Assembly: GCA_041398705.1 (NCBI GenBank)
Contig: JAWKUI010000008.1
Span: 151,077-215,076 of the forward strand
Length of the DNA stretch: 64,000 nucleotides
Source of the DNA: NORP259 sp041398705
GTDB taxonomy: Bacteria > Planctomycetota > UBA1135 > GCA-002686595
Direction of reading: 5' to 3'
Shown here: one piece after another, positions 7,783 to 19,110 of the stretch
How the letters are laid out: each line of letters starts with the position of its first letter
How positions within the stretch are numbered: the stretch's first letter is position 1
Translations under genes and position numbers: made by a program
Notes under the pieces: generated by a model
What the model was told of the DNA's origin: nothing
Seen by the model: only the letters and a program-made list of their open reading frames with translations
Databases searched by the model: none

Positions 7783-9603
7783 ATGAGCACATTCATCCTC
7801 CTCTCGTGCATGTTGCTGGCCCAGAACCCCGAACCGGCGCTCCAGCCCCGGCAGCCCCTGCAGAAGTTCCCTCTGGTTGCGGCCGGAGAACTGGCCCTAC
7901 CGGAAACACCCCGTGAACTGGTGGTCAAATTCCAAGATGGCTTGCGGGTGCGTTTCGATGGTCGCGGTGGCCTTCAATCCGTGGATTCCACCGCCTTGGA
8001 GCCGCTAATGGCGCTGGCGAGCCAGGAGGGACTGCAGTTTGCGCCCTTGCTGCAATGTGAGCCGGAAACCATAAGCCAGCTGGAGTTGCGTGCCCAGCAA
8101 CGCACCGGTCGCATGCAGCCCGATCTGCTCGGCATGCATCGCGTATTGCTGCCCGAGAGCGACCTGGAAACCCTGTTGCGTATCGGGACCGCTCTGCAGG
8201 CTTTGGATTGCGTGGAGTTCGCCGAGGTCGAACACCGTCTGCCAGAACCTCCGTCGGACTACCCTCCCGTGACTCCCAACTACATCAGCAATCAGACCTG
8301 GCAACCCAGCAACCCTGGTTTCGACTTCACCGCGGGGTGGGCCCGGGGCGCGAACGGTGCGGGCGTCAAACTGTCGGATTGCGAGTATGGCTGGCATCAT
8401 GCCCATGAAGACTTGGTGGATCAGACCATCGTTCCGGAGCCCGGTCAGACGATTCCTTCCTTCGTGAGCGCGAATGGTTGGGACAACCATGGGACGGCGG
8501 CTTTGGGCGTCAGTGCCGCATCCCAGAATGCGTATGGCTGCACGGGTGGCGCCTATGCGGCGACCTTTGCGACCTTCCCGGAGAACTCGAACGAACAGGG
8601 AGCCCGCCGAGCCACCTGCATTGCAAACGCAATCGCAGGATCCGCGCTCGGGGACGTGGTCCTGCTCGAGATGCAGACCACCGGCGCAGGGGGTGGCTAC
8701 GGACCTGCGGAGTACAACCAATCTGTCTGGAACGTGGTGAAAGTGGGTACGGATGCCGGCGTCGTGGTGGTGGCTGCTGCCGGCAACGGTGCGCAGGATC
8801 TGGATTCGTTTGCTTATGTGCCGTACATGTCCCGCGGCGACAGCGGCGCGATCATCGTGGGGGCGGGAACCAGCAATACAAGCCACACGGCGCTCAGTTT
8901 CTCCACCTACGGCACGCGGGTGGATGTGCAGGGTTGGGGGCAATCGGTGTTCACCCTCGGGTACGGTGGGTATGCCATGCTTGGCGGCGATATCCTCCAG
9001 GCGTACACCAACTCCTTCAACGGTACGAGTTCCGGCAGCGCAACGATTGCCGCGGTGGCCACCGCCGTGCAGAGTTACGCCAAGACCGTGGGGCCGCCCT
9101 TGGATTCGGTCGAAATGCGGGACTTGCTGATTGCGACCGGAATTCCGCAAGGGCCAGGAGTGGAAATCGGGCCCCTGCCCGATATCGATGCGGCGCTCGA
9201 TGGGATTGGATGCGGTCAAGCAACGACGTTCTGCCCGGGAATGCTCAACTTGAACGGGACTATCGGCGAGTTTTCCTACGTCGGTAGCTTCGATGTTGCG
9301 GCCAACGACCTGACTTTCCATGTGACTGGGTGCACACCGAACAGTTTCGGGATCTACATCATGGGGCCGGGGCAGACCGCGGTCTTCTCGGGCAATGGCA
9401 TGTTGTGTGTAGACTTGGCCTGGCGACTGGCGGTGACGCCGATCGACGTGTTCGGGATGAGTCCGTTCGTGTTCGACAATCAGCTCGATCCATTCAACCC
9501 GTATACGATCAGCCCCGGTAGTACCTGGAACTTCCAGTATTGGTACCGCGATGGGGCCTCGTGGAACTTTACGGGCGCCCTGCAGGTCCAGTTCTGCCAA
9601 TAG
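7783..9603 (+). CDS. Secreted subtilisin-like serine protease (S8) with shared C-terminal domain
   Basis: A 606-residue precursor with a short signal peptide (residues 1-13), a propeptide-like region to about 150, and an S8 domain. The catalytic triad is visible as Asp199 (KLSDCEYG), His236 (NHGTAALG) and Ser416 (NGTSSGSAT), with the oxyanion Asn335 in AAAGNGA. After about residue 480 comes a beta-rich domain that starts FCPGMLNLNGT and ends in SPGSTWNFQYWYRDGASWNF. This C-terminal domain is shared with four other secreted proteins in the window and probably acts in export or surface sorting. A hairpin at 9624-9656 follows the stop. Confidence 0.88.
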   Translation: MSTFILLSCMLLAQNPEPALQPRQPLQKFPLVAAGELALPETPRELVVKFQDGLRVRFDGRGGLQSVDSTALEPLMALASQEGLQFAPLLQCEPETISQLELRAQQRTGRMQPDLLGMHRVLLPESDLETLLRIGTALQALDCVEFAEVEHRLPEPPSDYPPVTPNYISNQTWQPSNPGFDFTAGWARGANGAGVKLSDCEYGWHHAHEDLVDQTIVPEPGQTIPSFVSANGWDNHGTAALGVSAASQNAYGCTGGAYAATFATFPENSNEQGARRATCIANAIAGSALGDVVLLEMQTTGAGGGYGPAEYNQSVWNVVKVGTDAGVVVVAAAGNGAQDLDSFAYVPYMSRGDSGAIIVGAGTSNTSHTALSFSTYGTRVDVQGWGQSVFTLGYGGYAMLGGDILQAYTNSFNGTSSGSATIAAVATAVQSYAKTVGPPLDSVEMRDLLIATGIPQGPGVEIGPLPDIDAALDGIGCGQATTFCPGMLNLNGTIGEFSYVGSFDVAANDLTFHVTGCTPNSFGIYIMGPGQTAVFSGNGMLCVDLAWRLAVTPIDVFGMSPFVFDNQLDPFNPYTISPGSTWNFQYWYRDGASWNFTGALQVQFCQ

Positions 9604-9623
9604 GGACTGCCTAATTGCGATGC

Positions 9624-9656
9624 GCGGCCGGGCGGGATCCACTCCCTCCCGGCCGC
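9624..9656. terminator. Bidirectional hairpin between convergent genes
   Basis: GCGGCCGGG pairs with CCCGGCCGC around a partly pairing loop. It sits between the stop of the subtilase (9603) and the stop of the minus-strand gene (9665), so it can serve both. Confidence 0.6.
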
Positions 9657-9664
9657 GGTCCGTT

Positions 9665-10759
9665 TCAACCTTTGAGGACCCGCCGCCGGAACTCGCGCAC
9701 GAGCGGCAACGCCTCGAGCCAGGGTTTGGCATCGGCCCGCTCCGGGTCCGGATCGCCGACCTTGCCCACGTAGCCAGCGGGGATCTGGCTGTACAGGGAC
9801 GGCGGGTCCGTGCTGTCGTCCATGAAGTGGTATTCGAACCCGGGGATGAACGCGTCGTCGTCGGCCAGCACATCAAGAGTACGCGTGCCGTAGATCATCA
9901 GTTCGGTGGTCAGCGCCTGGGGGTGATTGACGAAGACGTGGGTCGGCGACGCGACAAACTGATACTGGATCCGCCCGTTGCGCGACAGGATGCGGTACTT
10001 GTGCAGGTCTCCGCCGTAGAGGCGGCTGCCCGAGGGGGTCACCTCGACCACACCGGCGTCGAAGTCCGGCTCGTAGCCCTTGGCGATCACCATCGACTGC
10101 GGATCGCCTTTTTTTCGGAACGTGACCACGGGTTTGCCCCCGTTGATCCAGTACTGATTGTGTGCCTTGCGGCGGGGCGTGCTGAAGTCGGCAAACGGAT
10201 GGGTTTGCCGGGCGCCGCCGCGGCGTAGAACCAAGTGCACGGCGCGGTGGTCCTTCTTCGGCGTTTGACTGCGGCTCGCCAGGTCCAAAGCGTATTGCAA
10301 CTCGTAGGGGAGGTTGGTGGTTTCTTCCGCCGAAGCCATGTACTCCCCGTCTTCCCGCTCTTCCCAGCGCACATCGCCCTTACCGATCCAGTGCTCGTCG
10401 TCGGTCGAGATGAAGTGCGACGCGACGCGCCAAACCAGGGAAGAGTCCTTGTAGAAGATGCGCGGGTAGATCGCCCGGATACGCCCGCCGCTGCCTTCGA
10501 TCCCCACCCAGGTCACCATGAAGTTCAGGTACGGATCGAAGCGCATATCGCCGACCCAGTAGTGCGCGTCGAACAACCGGATCTTGTGCAAGGGCTTGTA
10601 ACGTGCCAGCAACGCCTGCGGATCCGCCTTGCCCTCCCCGGCCGGCTTCAGCTGCGCACCCCGGTCCAGATGCCCCCGCAAATCCCTGCGCACCTCCGCC
10701 GAGGACCAATCGAGGGGAAGAACGTGGGCAATGATGGCGCTGGGGGGGAGGGTCGGCAT
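9665..10759 (-). CDS. Unknown protein, 364 residues
   Basis: Not recognised. The protein has no signal peptide or membrane helix and is rich in aromatic and charged residues (for example LFDAHYWVGDMRFDPYLN, RAIYPRIFYKDS, VFVNHPQALTTELMIYG, PGFEYHFMDD), which suggests a folded, mostly beta cytoplasmic protein. The start ATG at 10759 was preferred over an upstream in-frame ATG because the longer version runs into the divergent intergenic region. It is transcribed divergently from the ThuA-like gene at 10922 and ends at the hairpin shared with the subtilase. Codon use is like its neighbours. Confidence 0.6.
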   Translation of the reverse strand: MPTLPPSAIIAHVLPLDWSSAEVRRDLRGHLDRGAQLKPAGEGKADPQALLARYKPLHKIRLFDAHYWVGDMRFDPYLNFMVTWVGIEGSGGRIRAIYPRIFYKDSSLVWRVASHFISTDDEHWIGKGDVRWEEREDGEYMASAEETTNLPYELQYALDLASRSQTPKKDHRAVHLVLRRGGARQTHPFADFSTPRRKAHNQYWINGGKPVVTFRKKGDPQSMVIAKGYEPDFDAGVVEVTPSGSRLYGGDLHKYRILSRNGRIQYQFVASPTHVFVNHPQALTTELMIYGTRTLDVLADDDAFIPGFEYHFMDDSTDPPSLYSQIPAGYVGKVGDPDPERADAKPWLEALPLVREFRRRVLKG

Positions 10760-10921
10760 GGCTTCAAGGTAGGCAATCGGCCTGCCTGTTTCACCTTTCC
10801 CATACACCCACCCACCGGAGTGTCGCGAAAGGGGCTTCGGCCCGGTTGGCGTCCCTTGCGGCCCTGCGAAAGGGCGTTAGGGTGAAAGTTCCTGCCTATC
10901 GACCTCCTGACACTCCTGAAC

Positions 10922-12085
10922 ATGTTTGTACGCCTCCTGCTGGCTTGCGCACTGGTTACTTCTGCCCAAGCTCAACTTCCCTCGATTGCGATCTGTGCCG
11001 CGGACAGCCAGACCTGCAATGTCCCCGATGTCCAGGCCCTGCTGACTGCGACGGGCCGCTTCCAGACGGTCGATCTGGTCGATGTGATGACGGCTACGCC
11101 GCTGCTCACCGACTTGACCGCCTACGACGCCGTGCTCGTCTGGTCCAACCAGAGCTTCCAAAGCGGAATCAACCTCGGCGATGTGATGGCCGACTACGTG
11201 GATGCCGGTGGTGGGGTGGTGGTCGCCACCTTCACCAACAGCACCCTGACGAACAACCGGTTCCTGGCGGGTCGCTGGCTGACTGGAGCGTATGAAGTCA
11301 TCCAGACCCAAGGCGGCAACCAAGCCGGAGCCTCGACCGTTGGCACCGTGCATCTGCCCGGCCACCCGGTCATGGCCGGAGTGAGCAACATCACTGCAAC
11401 CACCACCTTCCGCCCGGCGGGAACGACCCTCGCGAACGGCAGCACCCTGATCGCGGAGTGGGCCGATGGCAAGATCCTCGCGGCGGTGGGCACCAACCCG
11501 CATCGCGTGGACATCGGGCTGTTCCCCGCGACGGGGAACTGTGTGACGGCCTATTACGATCCGGCAGCTACCGACGGCATTCTGCTGTTCGCCAACGCCC
11601 TGGAATACGCTGCGGACGGCGGCGGTGTGGGCAGCACGTTCTGCGATCCCGCTGCCAACAACAGTACCGGCGTTCCCGCGCGATTGACGGGCAGCCCCTC
11701 GGGGGCCGCTGGCAGCGGCTTGCACCTGGACGTAGACCAAGGCCCGCCGACTTCGTTCGGCTATTTCCTGATCGGTACCGGCGCCTCGGACCCCGGCACG
11801 CCCATCAGCCAGGGGTTCCTTTGCCTGGCGGTCAGCGCCGGCAATCAATTCGGCCGGTACAACGTGGTCGGCGGTGCGCTCAACTCCGTGGGGCAATTCG
11901 ATGCGGGTGGAGTCCTGCAGAACGTGGTTGGGACCTCGTCCACGGGTAGCGGATTCGACGTGCCTGCAGCGATTCCCTCCATTGGCGGGGTGATTTCTGC
12001 CGGCCAGACCTGGCACTTCCAAGCCTGGTTCCGGGAAGCGGCTGGCGCCTCCAACTTCTCGAACGGCTTGTCCGTGACCTTCTGA
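10922..12085 (+). CDS. Secreted ThuA-like protein with shared C-terminal domain, paralogue 1
   Basis: A 387-residue protein with a signal peptide (residues 1-18, cut near AQA-QLP). Residues ~20-240 form a Rossmann-like, ThuA/glutamine-amidotransferase-like domain: LPSIAICAAD, DVMTATPLLTDLTAYDAVLVWSNQSF, GDVMADYVDAGGGVVVATF, then GHPVMAGVSNI. The remainder is the exported-protein C-terminal domain (STFCDPAANNSTG, GYFLIGTG, TWHFQAWFREAAGASNFS). No catalytic residues can be assigned. The gene directly downstream is a close paralogue and the two form a tandem duplication. A strong hairpin separates them. Confidence 0.8.
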   Translation: MFVRLLLACALVTSAQAQLPSIAICAADSQTCNVPDVQALLTATGRFQTVDLVDVMTATPLLTDLTAYDAVLVWSNQSFQSGINLGDVMADYVDAGGGVVVATFTNSTLTNNRFLAGRWLTGAYEVIQTQGGNQAGASTVGTVHLPGHPVMAGVSNITATTTFRPAGTTLANGSTLIAEWADGKILAAVGTNPHRVDIGLFPATGNCVTAYYDPAATDGILLFANALEYAADGGGVGSTFCDPAANNSTGVPARLTGSPSGAAGSGLHLDVDQGPPTSFGYFLIGTGASDPGTPISQGFLCLAVSAGNQFGRYNVVGGALNSVGQFDAGGVLQNVVGTSSTGSGFDVPAAIPSIGGVISAGQTWHFQAWFREAAGASNFSNGLSVTF

Positions 12086-12101
12086 TCGCGGACCCACACC
12101 T

Positions 12102-12137
12102 GTCGGGGGACGACCGCAACTGCGGCCGTCCCCCGAC
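12102..12137 (+). terminator. Hairpin between the two ThuA-like paralogues
   Basis: GTCGGGGGACG and CGTCCCCCGAC pair, extended by CCGC/GCGG around AACT, 17 bases after the stop of the first paralogue. This is a strong stem without a T-tract. Confidence 0.6.
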
Positions 12138-12198
12138 GTTCTCCCGCCAATCGGTGCGAAGTCCGCACCCTTCCAACGCCCGATCTCTCCCACGCGTC

Positions 12199-13359
12199 AT
12201 GTTCCTCCGCCCATTGCTCTTCCTGGCCCTTTGCCAGGCGGCCCATGCCCAACTCCCTTCGATCGCCATCTGCGCGGCCGAAAACCCAGGTTGCATCATC
12301 CCGGACGTGCAAGGGTTGCTGGCCGCCACCGGGCGATTTCAGACGGTGGACGTGCTCAATGTCATGACCGCGATTCCGACGTTGGCGGAACTCAGCGCGT
12401 ATGACTCGGTGCTGGTGTGGTCGAACCAGAGTTGGCTCGATGGTTTCGCGTTGGGGGAGGTGATGGCGGACTACGTGGACGCGGGCGGCGGGGTGGTGGT
12501 TTCCCTGTTTGCCAATACCACGAACAATCCCAATCGAATCCTTGGTGGGCGTTGGTTGACGGGGGGGTACGAGGTCATCCTCACGCAGGCGGGCACCACC
12601 GTGGGCTCGTCGAGTTTGGGCACGGTGTTGGTTCCCGGGCACGAGGTCATGGCCGGGGTGAGTACGATCAGCGCGAGTTCGGCCTATCGGCCCACGACCA
12701 GCACCTTGGTGAGCGGGTTCGTATTGGCGGAGTGGGCGGATGGCAAGATCCTGGCTGCTGTGGACACCAGTCGCCGGCGCGTGGATCTCGGCCTCTATCC
12801 GCCGTCCGGCAATTGCATTTCCGGGTACTACAACCCGGTCACCACCGATGCGGTGCGGCTGATGGCGAACGCGCTCGAGTACGCGGCCGATCGCAACAGT
12901 GTCGGCGCGGTATTCTGCGAGCCGGCAGCGACGAACAGCACCGGTCAGGCGGCCCGCCTGCGCGGCAATTCGACGACGGCCCCGGGCAGTGGGGTGCACT
13001 TGGAAGTGGACCAAGGCCCGCCCACGTCCTTCGGCTACTTCCTGGTAGGCACAGGGGCAGCCGCGACGGGCATTCCGGTCAGCCAGGGGCTGCTCTGCCT
13101 GGCCGCCACGGGCACCAACCAGATCGGTCGGTACAACGTGGTGGGCGGGGCCCTGAACTCGGTGGGACAATTCAACGCTGCGGGCGAGTTGGTGAACTTG
13201 GTCGGTACCTCCACGGTCGGTACCGGATTCGATGTCCCGAGCGAGATCCCTTCGATCGGCGGTTCGATCGCGGCCGGGCAGACCTGGCACTTCCAGGCCT
13301 GGTTCCGCGAGGCGGCTGGGGCTTCGAACTTCACGAACGGACTGTCTGTGACGTTCTGA
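12199..13359 (+). CDS. Secreted ThuA-like protein with shared C-terminal domain, paralogue 2
   Basis: A 386-residue tandem paralogue of the preceding gene, collinear over its whole length: signal peptide (residues 1-18), LPSIAICAAENPGC, LNVMTAIPTLAELSAYDSVLVWSNQSW, MADYVDAGGGVVVSLF, and the same C-terminal domain ending TWHFQAWFREAAGASNFT. Similarity is high at the ends and lower in loops such as the segment after VVVSLF. The start ATG at 12199 gives the signal peptide; an in-frame ATG at 12154 would add 15 residues and destroy it. Function unknown. Its stop lies 28 bases from the convergent LtrA gene. Confidence 0.8.
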   Translation: MFLRPLLFLALCQAAHAQLPSIAICAAENPGCIIPDVQGLLAATGRFQTVDVLNVMTAIPTLAELSAYDSVLVWSNQSWLDGFALGEVMADYVDAGGGVVVSLFANTTNNPNRILGGRWLTGGYEVILTQAGTTVGSSSLGTVLVPGHEVMAGVSTISASSAYRPTTSTLVSGFVLAEWADGKILAAVDTSRRRVDLGLYPPSGNCISGYYNPVTTDAVRLMANALEYAADRNSVGAVFCEPAATNSTGQAARLRGNSTTAPGSGVHLEVDQGPPTSFGYFLVGTGAAATGIPVSQGLLCLAATGTNQIGRYNVVGGALNSVGQFNAAGELVNLVGTSTVGTGFDVPSEIPSIGGSIAAGQTWHFQAWFREAAGASNFTNGLSVTF

Positions 13360-13386
13360 CCAAGCCGATGCGACCGGTTCGCGACC

Positions 13387-14574
13387 TCAGTCGCCGTGAC
13401 CGGCCTGACAATGGGTTTGCCAGGTCGTGAGGGCGGCCGGAGCGGCGGCGATCATCAGCAAGCCCGCCCAGATCGGCAGGTGCATCTGGCAGGCAAACGC
13501 CGCGCCGGTCAGCAGGCCCAAAGCCACCAGGCACGCGAGCAGCCGCGGCGGGCCTTGCCCCACCGCCAACCAGCGGATCAGGCAGACGGTGAGCAGGTAG
13601 ACCGTCACCGCCACGGCCAAGGTCAGAATCGCGGTCTGATTGGATACCGCGTGCCCCGCCTCGGTGGCGAGGAACGTGTCGGCGACCAGGCCTAGGCCCG
13701 ATCCGACGGCAGCCAGGCTCGCGAAGACCAGGTAGTGCCCATAGCCGAAGATCAGTCCACGGCGCAAATCATGGCTGTGCAATGCGCCGACGAACGAGAC
13801 CTGGAAGTAGAACCACCACAGAAGGAAAACCAGCAGGGACCCGGCGAAACCGCAGGAAATGGCGCTTTGCAGGTGCGAGCGGTCCGCGTTCACGATCGTG
13901 TTGCTGACGCCGAGCACCGCCTCCCCGAGCACGATGATCGTCAACAGCCCATACCGTTCGGCGATGTGGTGCGGGTGCCAGGGCGTGTGTTTGACCCGTT
14001 CGGCCAGAACTGGAATCAGCAATTCGGCGGCGATGAAGACTAGCATCGTCGAAAACACGACCGTCGGCCCCATATCCTTCGTCACCAGGTACCAGCCGAC
14101 CCAGAGGCCTTGCAACACGAGAATGCCCAGTCCGTACCGCAGGGCGGTGGGGCGGTACCGAGCATCCTGCCAGGCCACCCGCAGCCAGAACGTCACCATC
14201 GCGATGCGCATGACGATGTAGCCCACGAGCACGAGCCGGCCATCCCCGGCGAAGAAGGCTTTCATGCCTGCTGCCAGCAATAGAGCCCCGAACATCTGCA
14301 CGAAGGAGAGCAGCCGGAACCACCCATCGCGCACGTCGAAGGCGGAGGAGAACCAGGTGTAGTTCATCCAGGCCCACCAGACGGGCACGAATACGATCGC
14401 ATAGGTCGCGATTTCCCCGTAATGGTGCCCGGCGATGGCGTGGTGCAGGGACGACGCGCACGCGGCGATCGCGATCACGAAGACGAGGTCGTAGAGCAGC
14501 TCGAGGGGCGTTGCGACGCGGTGCTCTTCGTGGATATCGCGCCCGTGGGGCAGGGATGCGGGGAGGTGCGGCAT
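13387..14574 (-). CDS. ltrA: Low temperature requirement protein A (LtrA) family membrane protein
   Basis: A 395-residue polytopic membrane protein with about ten hydrophobic segments. Family hallmarks are EEHRVATPLELLYDLVFVIAI near residues 16-36, WWAWMNYTWFSSAFDVRD at about 65-83, and HIAERYGLLTIIVLGEAVLG in the middle. The LtrA family is named from a Listeria gene needed for growth in the cold, but the biochemical role is not established. The gene is divergent from icd with about 190 bases between the starts, which must hold both promoters. Confidence 0.85.
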   Translation of the reverse strand: MPHLPASLPHGRDIHEEHRVATPLELLYDLVFVIAIAACASSLHHAIAGHHYGEIATYAIVFVPVWWAWMNYTWFSSAFDVRDGWFRLLSFVQMFGALLLAAGMKAFFAGDGRLVLVGYIVMRIAMVTFWLRVAWQDARYRPTALRYGLGILVLQGLWVGWYLVTKDMGPTVVFSTMLVFIAAELLIPVLAERVKHTPWHPHHIAERYGLLTIIVLGEAVLGVSNTIVNADRSHLQSAISCGFAGSLLVFLLWWFYFQVSFVGALHSHDLRRGLIFGYGHYLVFASLAAVGSGLGLVADTFLATEAGHAVSNQTAILTLAVAVTVYLLTVCLIRWLAVGQGPPRLLACLVALGLLTGAAFACQMHLPIWAGLLMIAAAPAALTTWQTHCQAGHGD

Positions 14575-14761
14575 GCGGAATCGGTGTTGGAGCGTGGGGC
14601 GAGTATAGCGGGCGAAGGGGGGTGGTCCGCGGCCGCGCGTTCGGCGCCTGGGGGCCGCCGGGCGATGGCGGCTAGGCGGCTTTCCTGGGGCCGAAATCTG
14701 CCGGCAGACTGGCGCGGGAGGCCTGGAATCTCACTAGGATGGGCGCTTCCGGAGACATCCC

Positions 14762-16996
<2,235 letters not shown>

Positions 16997-17003
16997 TTCC
17001 GCC

Positions 17004-17058
17004 GAAACGCACGCACCCCCGGCTCCGCGTTTGGCGGAACCGGGGGTGCGTGCGTTTC
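17004..17058. terminator. Long bidirectional hairpin between icd and the lipoprotein gene
   Basis: GAAACGCACGCACCCCCGG pairs with its complement at 17040-17058, followed by a GC inner stem and a short loop, giving about 24 bp with few mismatches. It lies 7 bases after the icd stop and 15 bases from the TAG at 17074-17076. This suggests the true end of the minus-strand lipoprotein reading frame is that TAG rather than the in-frame TGA at 17239. Confidence 0.7.
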
Positions 17059-17073
17059 AGGAGTCCCTTCGCG

Positions 17074-17955
17074 CTACTTGCAGGCGAGGAAGACGGGTTG
17101 CTCCGGGTTCTGGGCCAGGTTCTCCTGCCGCTGCCACCAGCCGATGCGTTCGCGCAACCAATTCAGTTCTGCGGTCAAGGCGACCTCATAGGCAGACGGT
17201 TCCGGGATCGGACTCCACGAGTCCGACACTGTGGAGCTTCATGTCATGCCGATGACGCGCCCCGTGCGCTGCCGCTCGACGGCGCAATTCTGATCGACTC
17301 GCCAAAAGTGATAGTTCAGTTCGGTGCCTTCCATGTGCCCGTAGAACGACAGGTACGCGGTCGGCATCAGCGGCGTGCTGGTGGGCGAGCCCAATTCGTT
17401 CCAGCGGTAGGCGTAGGCGCTGCTCAGGAACTGCAATTGATCGTTGAGCGGCACGTAGTTGGTGCCATCGACCTTTTGACCACCAGCGTACACCGGCAGC
17501 TTGCCATTGCGCGCGTACGCAAGTCCCCGGGACAGGTCCGCCTGCATGCGGAAGAGGTCCCACACGGGTAGATCCATGTAAAACTCGGTCAGCTCCTCGC
17601 GACTGGGCTGATGGTCGGTGCCCAGGAACCCTTCGAGCCGAATCGGTGCCGCGAGCCGGGAGGCTAGGTTCTGGAGCTGAAGGGGGGTGAGGTCCGGCCA
17701 GGGGTAGGGGCTGGCCACCTGGGAGAGATCACAGATGCTCAGCACCGGCTCTTCCGCAGTCGGGGCCGCCACTGCAGCCGTGCGCGATTCTCCCTGGATC
17801 ACCGGGGCCACCAGATCTGCGGGTGCGGCTTCTTCCGGAGCCGGCGGGGCGACCGCTGCCTCGGAGCGCAGGCCTTCCACCGGCGGGGCGGGCCGAGAAC
17901 AGGCGGCCAGTACCAGGAGGGCGGCAGGCCAGAGGCTCGTAGGGGATGCGTTCAT
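17074..17955 (-). CDS. Lipoprotein with in-frame TGA at codon 239 (readthrough, Sec or nonsense)
   Basis: From ATG 17955 (GAGGAATTGAGC upstream) the frame encodes a lipoprotein: an N-terminal signal and lipobox LVLAACS, a Pro/Ala/Glu linker, then an unrecognised domain (PYPWPDLTPLQLQNLASRL, FYMDLPVWDLFRMQADLSRG, HFWRVDQNC). A TGA at 17239-17241 ends it after 238 codons. The same frame then stays open for 54 more codons (YEVALTAELNWLRERIGWW, NPEQPVFLACK) to TAG at 17074, right beside the shared terminator. An 8-bp stem with a GTG loop begins 12 bases after the TGA. It may be a recent nonsense mutation, a sequence error, or recoding. A conservative annotation would be 17239-17955. Confidence 0.55.
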
Positions 17956-18084
17956 GCTCAATTCCTCGGATCCAGATTCCCATGGAGAACGGATCTCAGC
18001 CAGCGAAGTTGGAGCAATTCCCTGAAAGGCCCCGAAGTGGAGCGGTCAACAACTATGGATCGGCAACGGCCCGTCCGGAATGGC

Positions 18085-18876
18085 TCACAGGCCGAACCGA
18101 TCCTGGCTGCGCGCCGGCGGCAGGCTCCAGCGGTCCGGCCGCCCGAGGGGGCGCGCCGTGCGGCCCATCACCACGGGCGGATGGGTGGGGGCATGGGGCG
18201 GTTTGCCCTGGATCTTGCGCCATAGCTTCGGGCCACCATGCCAGAACCACAGCGGCACCATCGAAACGAGTCCGATGGCGAGGCCTCCGGTGTGCGCCCA
18301 ATGCGCGACCCCCGCGCCTTGATGCTTCAACGCCTGGAAGAACTCCAGTCCAAACCACGCACCCAGCATCACAAACGCGGGCACCGTGAAAATGCGCGTG
18401 TACAAACCGAGGATCAAAAGGATGTCCACGCGCGCCAACGGGAAGTACAGCAGGTACCCACCCATCACCCCGGCCACCGCGCCCGACGCACCGACTAGCG
18501 GCACCAACGACTGCGGCTCCGACCACGCGTGCGAGTAACTCGCGCCGATCCCGACCACCAGGTAGAACGCAAGGAAGCCGAAGTGCCCGAGGATGTCCTC
18601 CAGGTTGTCCCCGAAGATGTACAGGAACATCATGTTTCCGCCGACGTGCATCACGCCGCTGTGCAGGAACATGCACGTCACCAGCGTCTTCCAATCCCCA
18701 CCGGCCAAAAAGCTCGCCGGCTTCGCCCCCCAGGTCTCGAAGAACTGCCCGAGCGCCTCCCCCCCGAGCCCGAACTTCGACGTCTGCAACGCAAACACCA
18801 GCACGTTGATCGCGATCAACAACCAGGTCACATACGGGCGATTCTGCGTGGGATTGTGGTCGCGGAACGGGAACAT
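18085..18876 (-). CDS. Rhomboid-family intramembrane serine protease
   Basis: A 263-residue membrane protein with about six transmembrane helices. The catalytic serine is in GASGAVAG (Ser131) and the histidine in AHWAHTGG (His195). The conserved HVGGNMMFLYIFGDNLED loop supplies His77 and Asn81 near the oxyanion hole. Rhomboids cleave substrates within the membrane. The last ~45 residues are a Pro/Arg-rich cytoplasmic tail (KPPHAPTHPPVVM). It is divergent from the oligopeptidase gene, with 234 bases between starts in which no regulatory motif was recognised. Confidence 0.92.
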   Translation of the reverse strand: MFPFRDHNPTQNRPYVTWLLIAINVLVFALQTSKFGLGGEALGQFFETWGAKPASFLAGGDWKTLVTCMFLHSGVMHVGGNMMFLYIFGDNLEDILGHFGFLAFYLVVGIGASYSHAWSEPQSLVPLVGASGAVAGVMGGYLLYFPLARVDILLILGLYTRIFTVPAFVMLGAWFGLEFFQALKHQGAGVAHWAHTGGLAIGLVSMVPLWFWHGGPKLWRKIQGKPPHAPTHPPVVMGRTARPLGRPDRWSLPPARSQDRFGL

Positions 18877-19110
18877 GGCGGGACCAGCTTAGTGACGGGG
18901 CGGGGCGGATCCTAGCGGGGCCCAGGGCCGGTGACGGGAGGCCGCTGGGGCGCCCAATACAAAGGGTGAACGGGGGGAGGGCCCGGCGGGGGTCTTGCCG
19001 GGTGGGATCGGGGAGGGGGGCGTGCTATTCTCCCGGTCCGAGACCCGCGGGGGCGGGGCCGGATTCTTGGATTCTGGTGCGGCTGCCCCCAAGACCCCCT
19101 CTCTCACAGC

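Noticed and set aside
17186..17563. Frameshift explanation for the lipoprotein interruption
   Set aside because: The coding-like sequence after the TGA is in the same frame as that before it, so no frameshift is needed.
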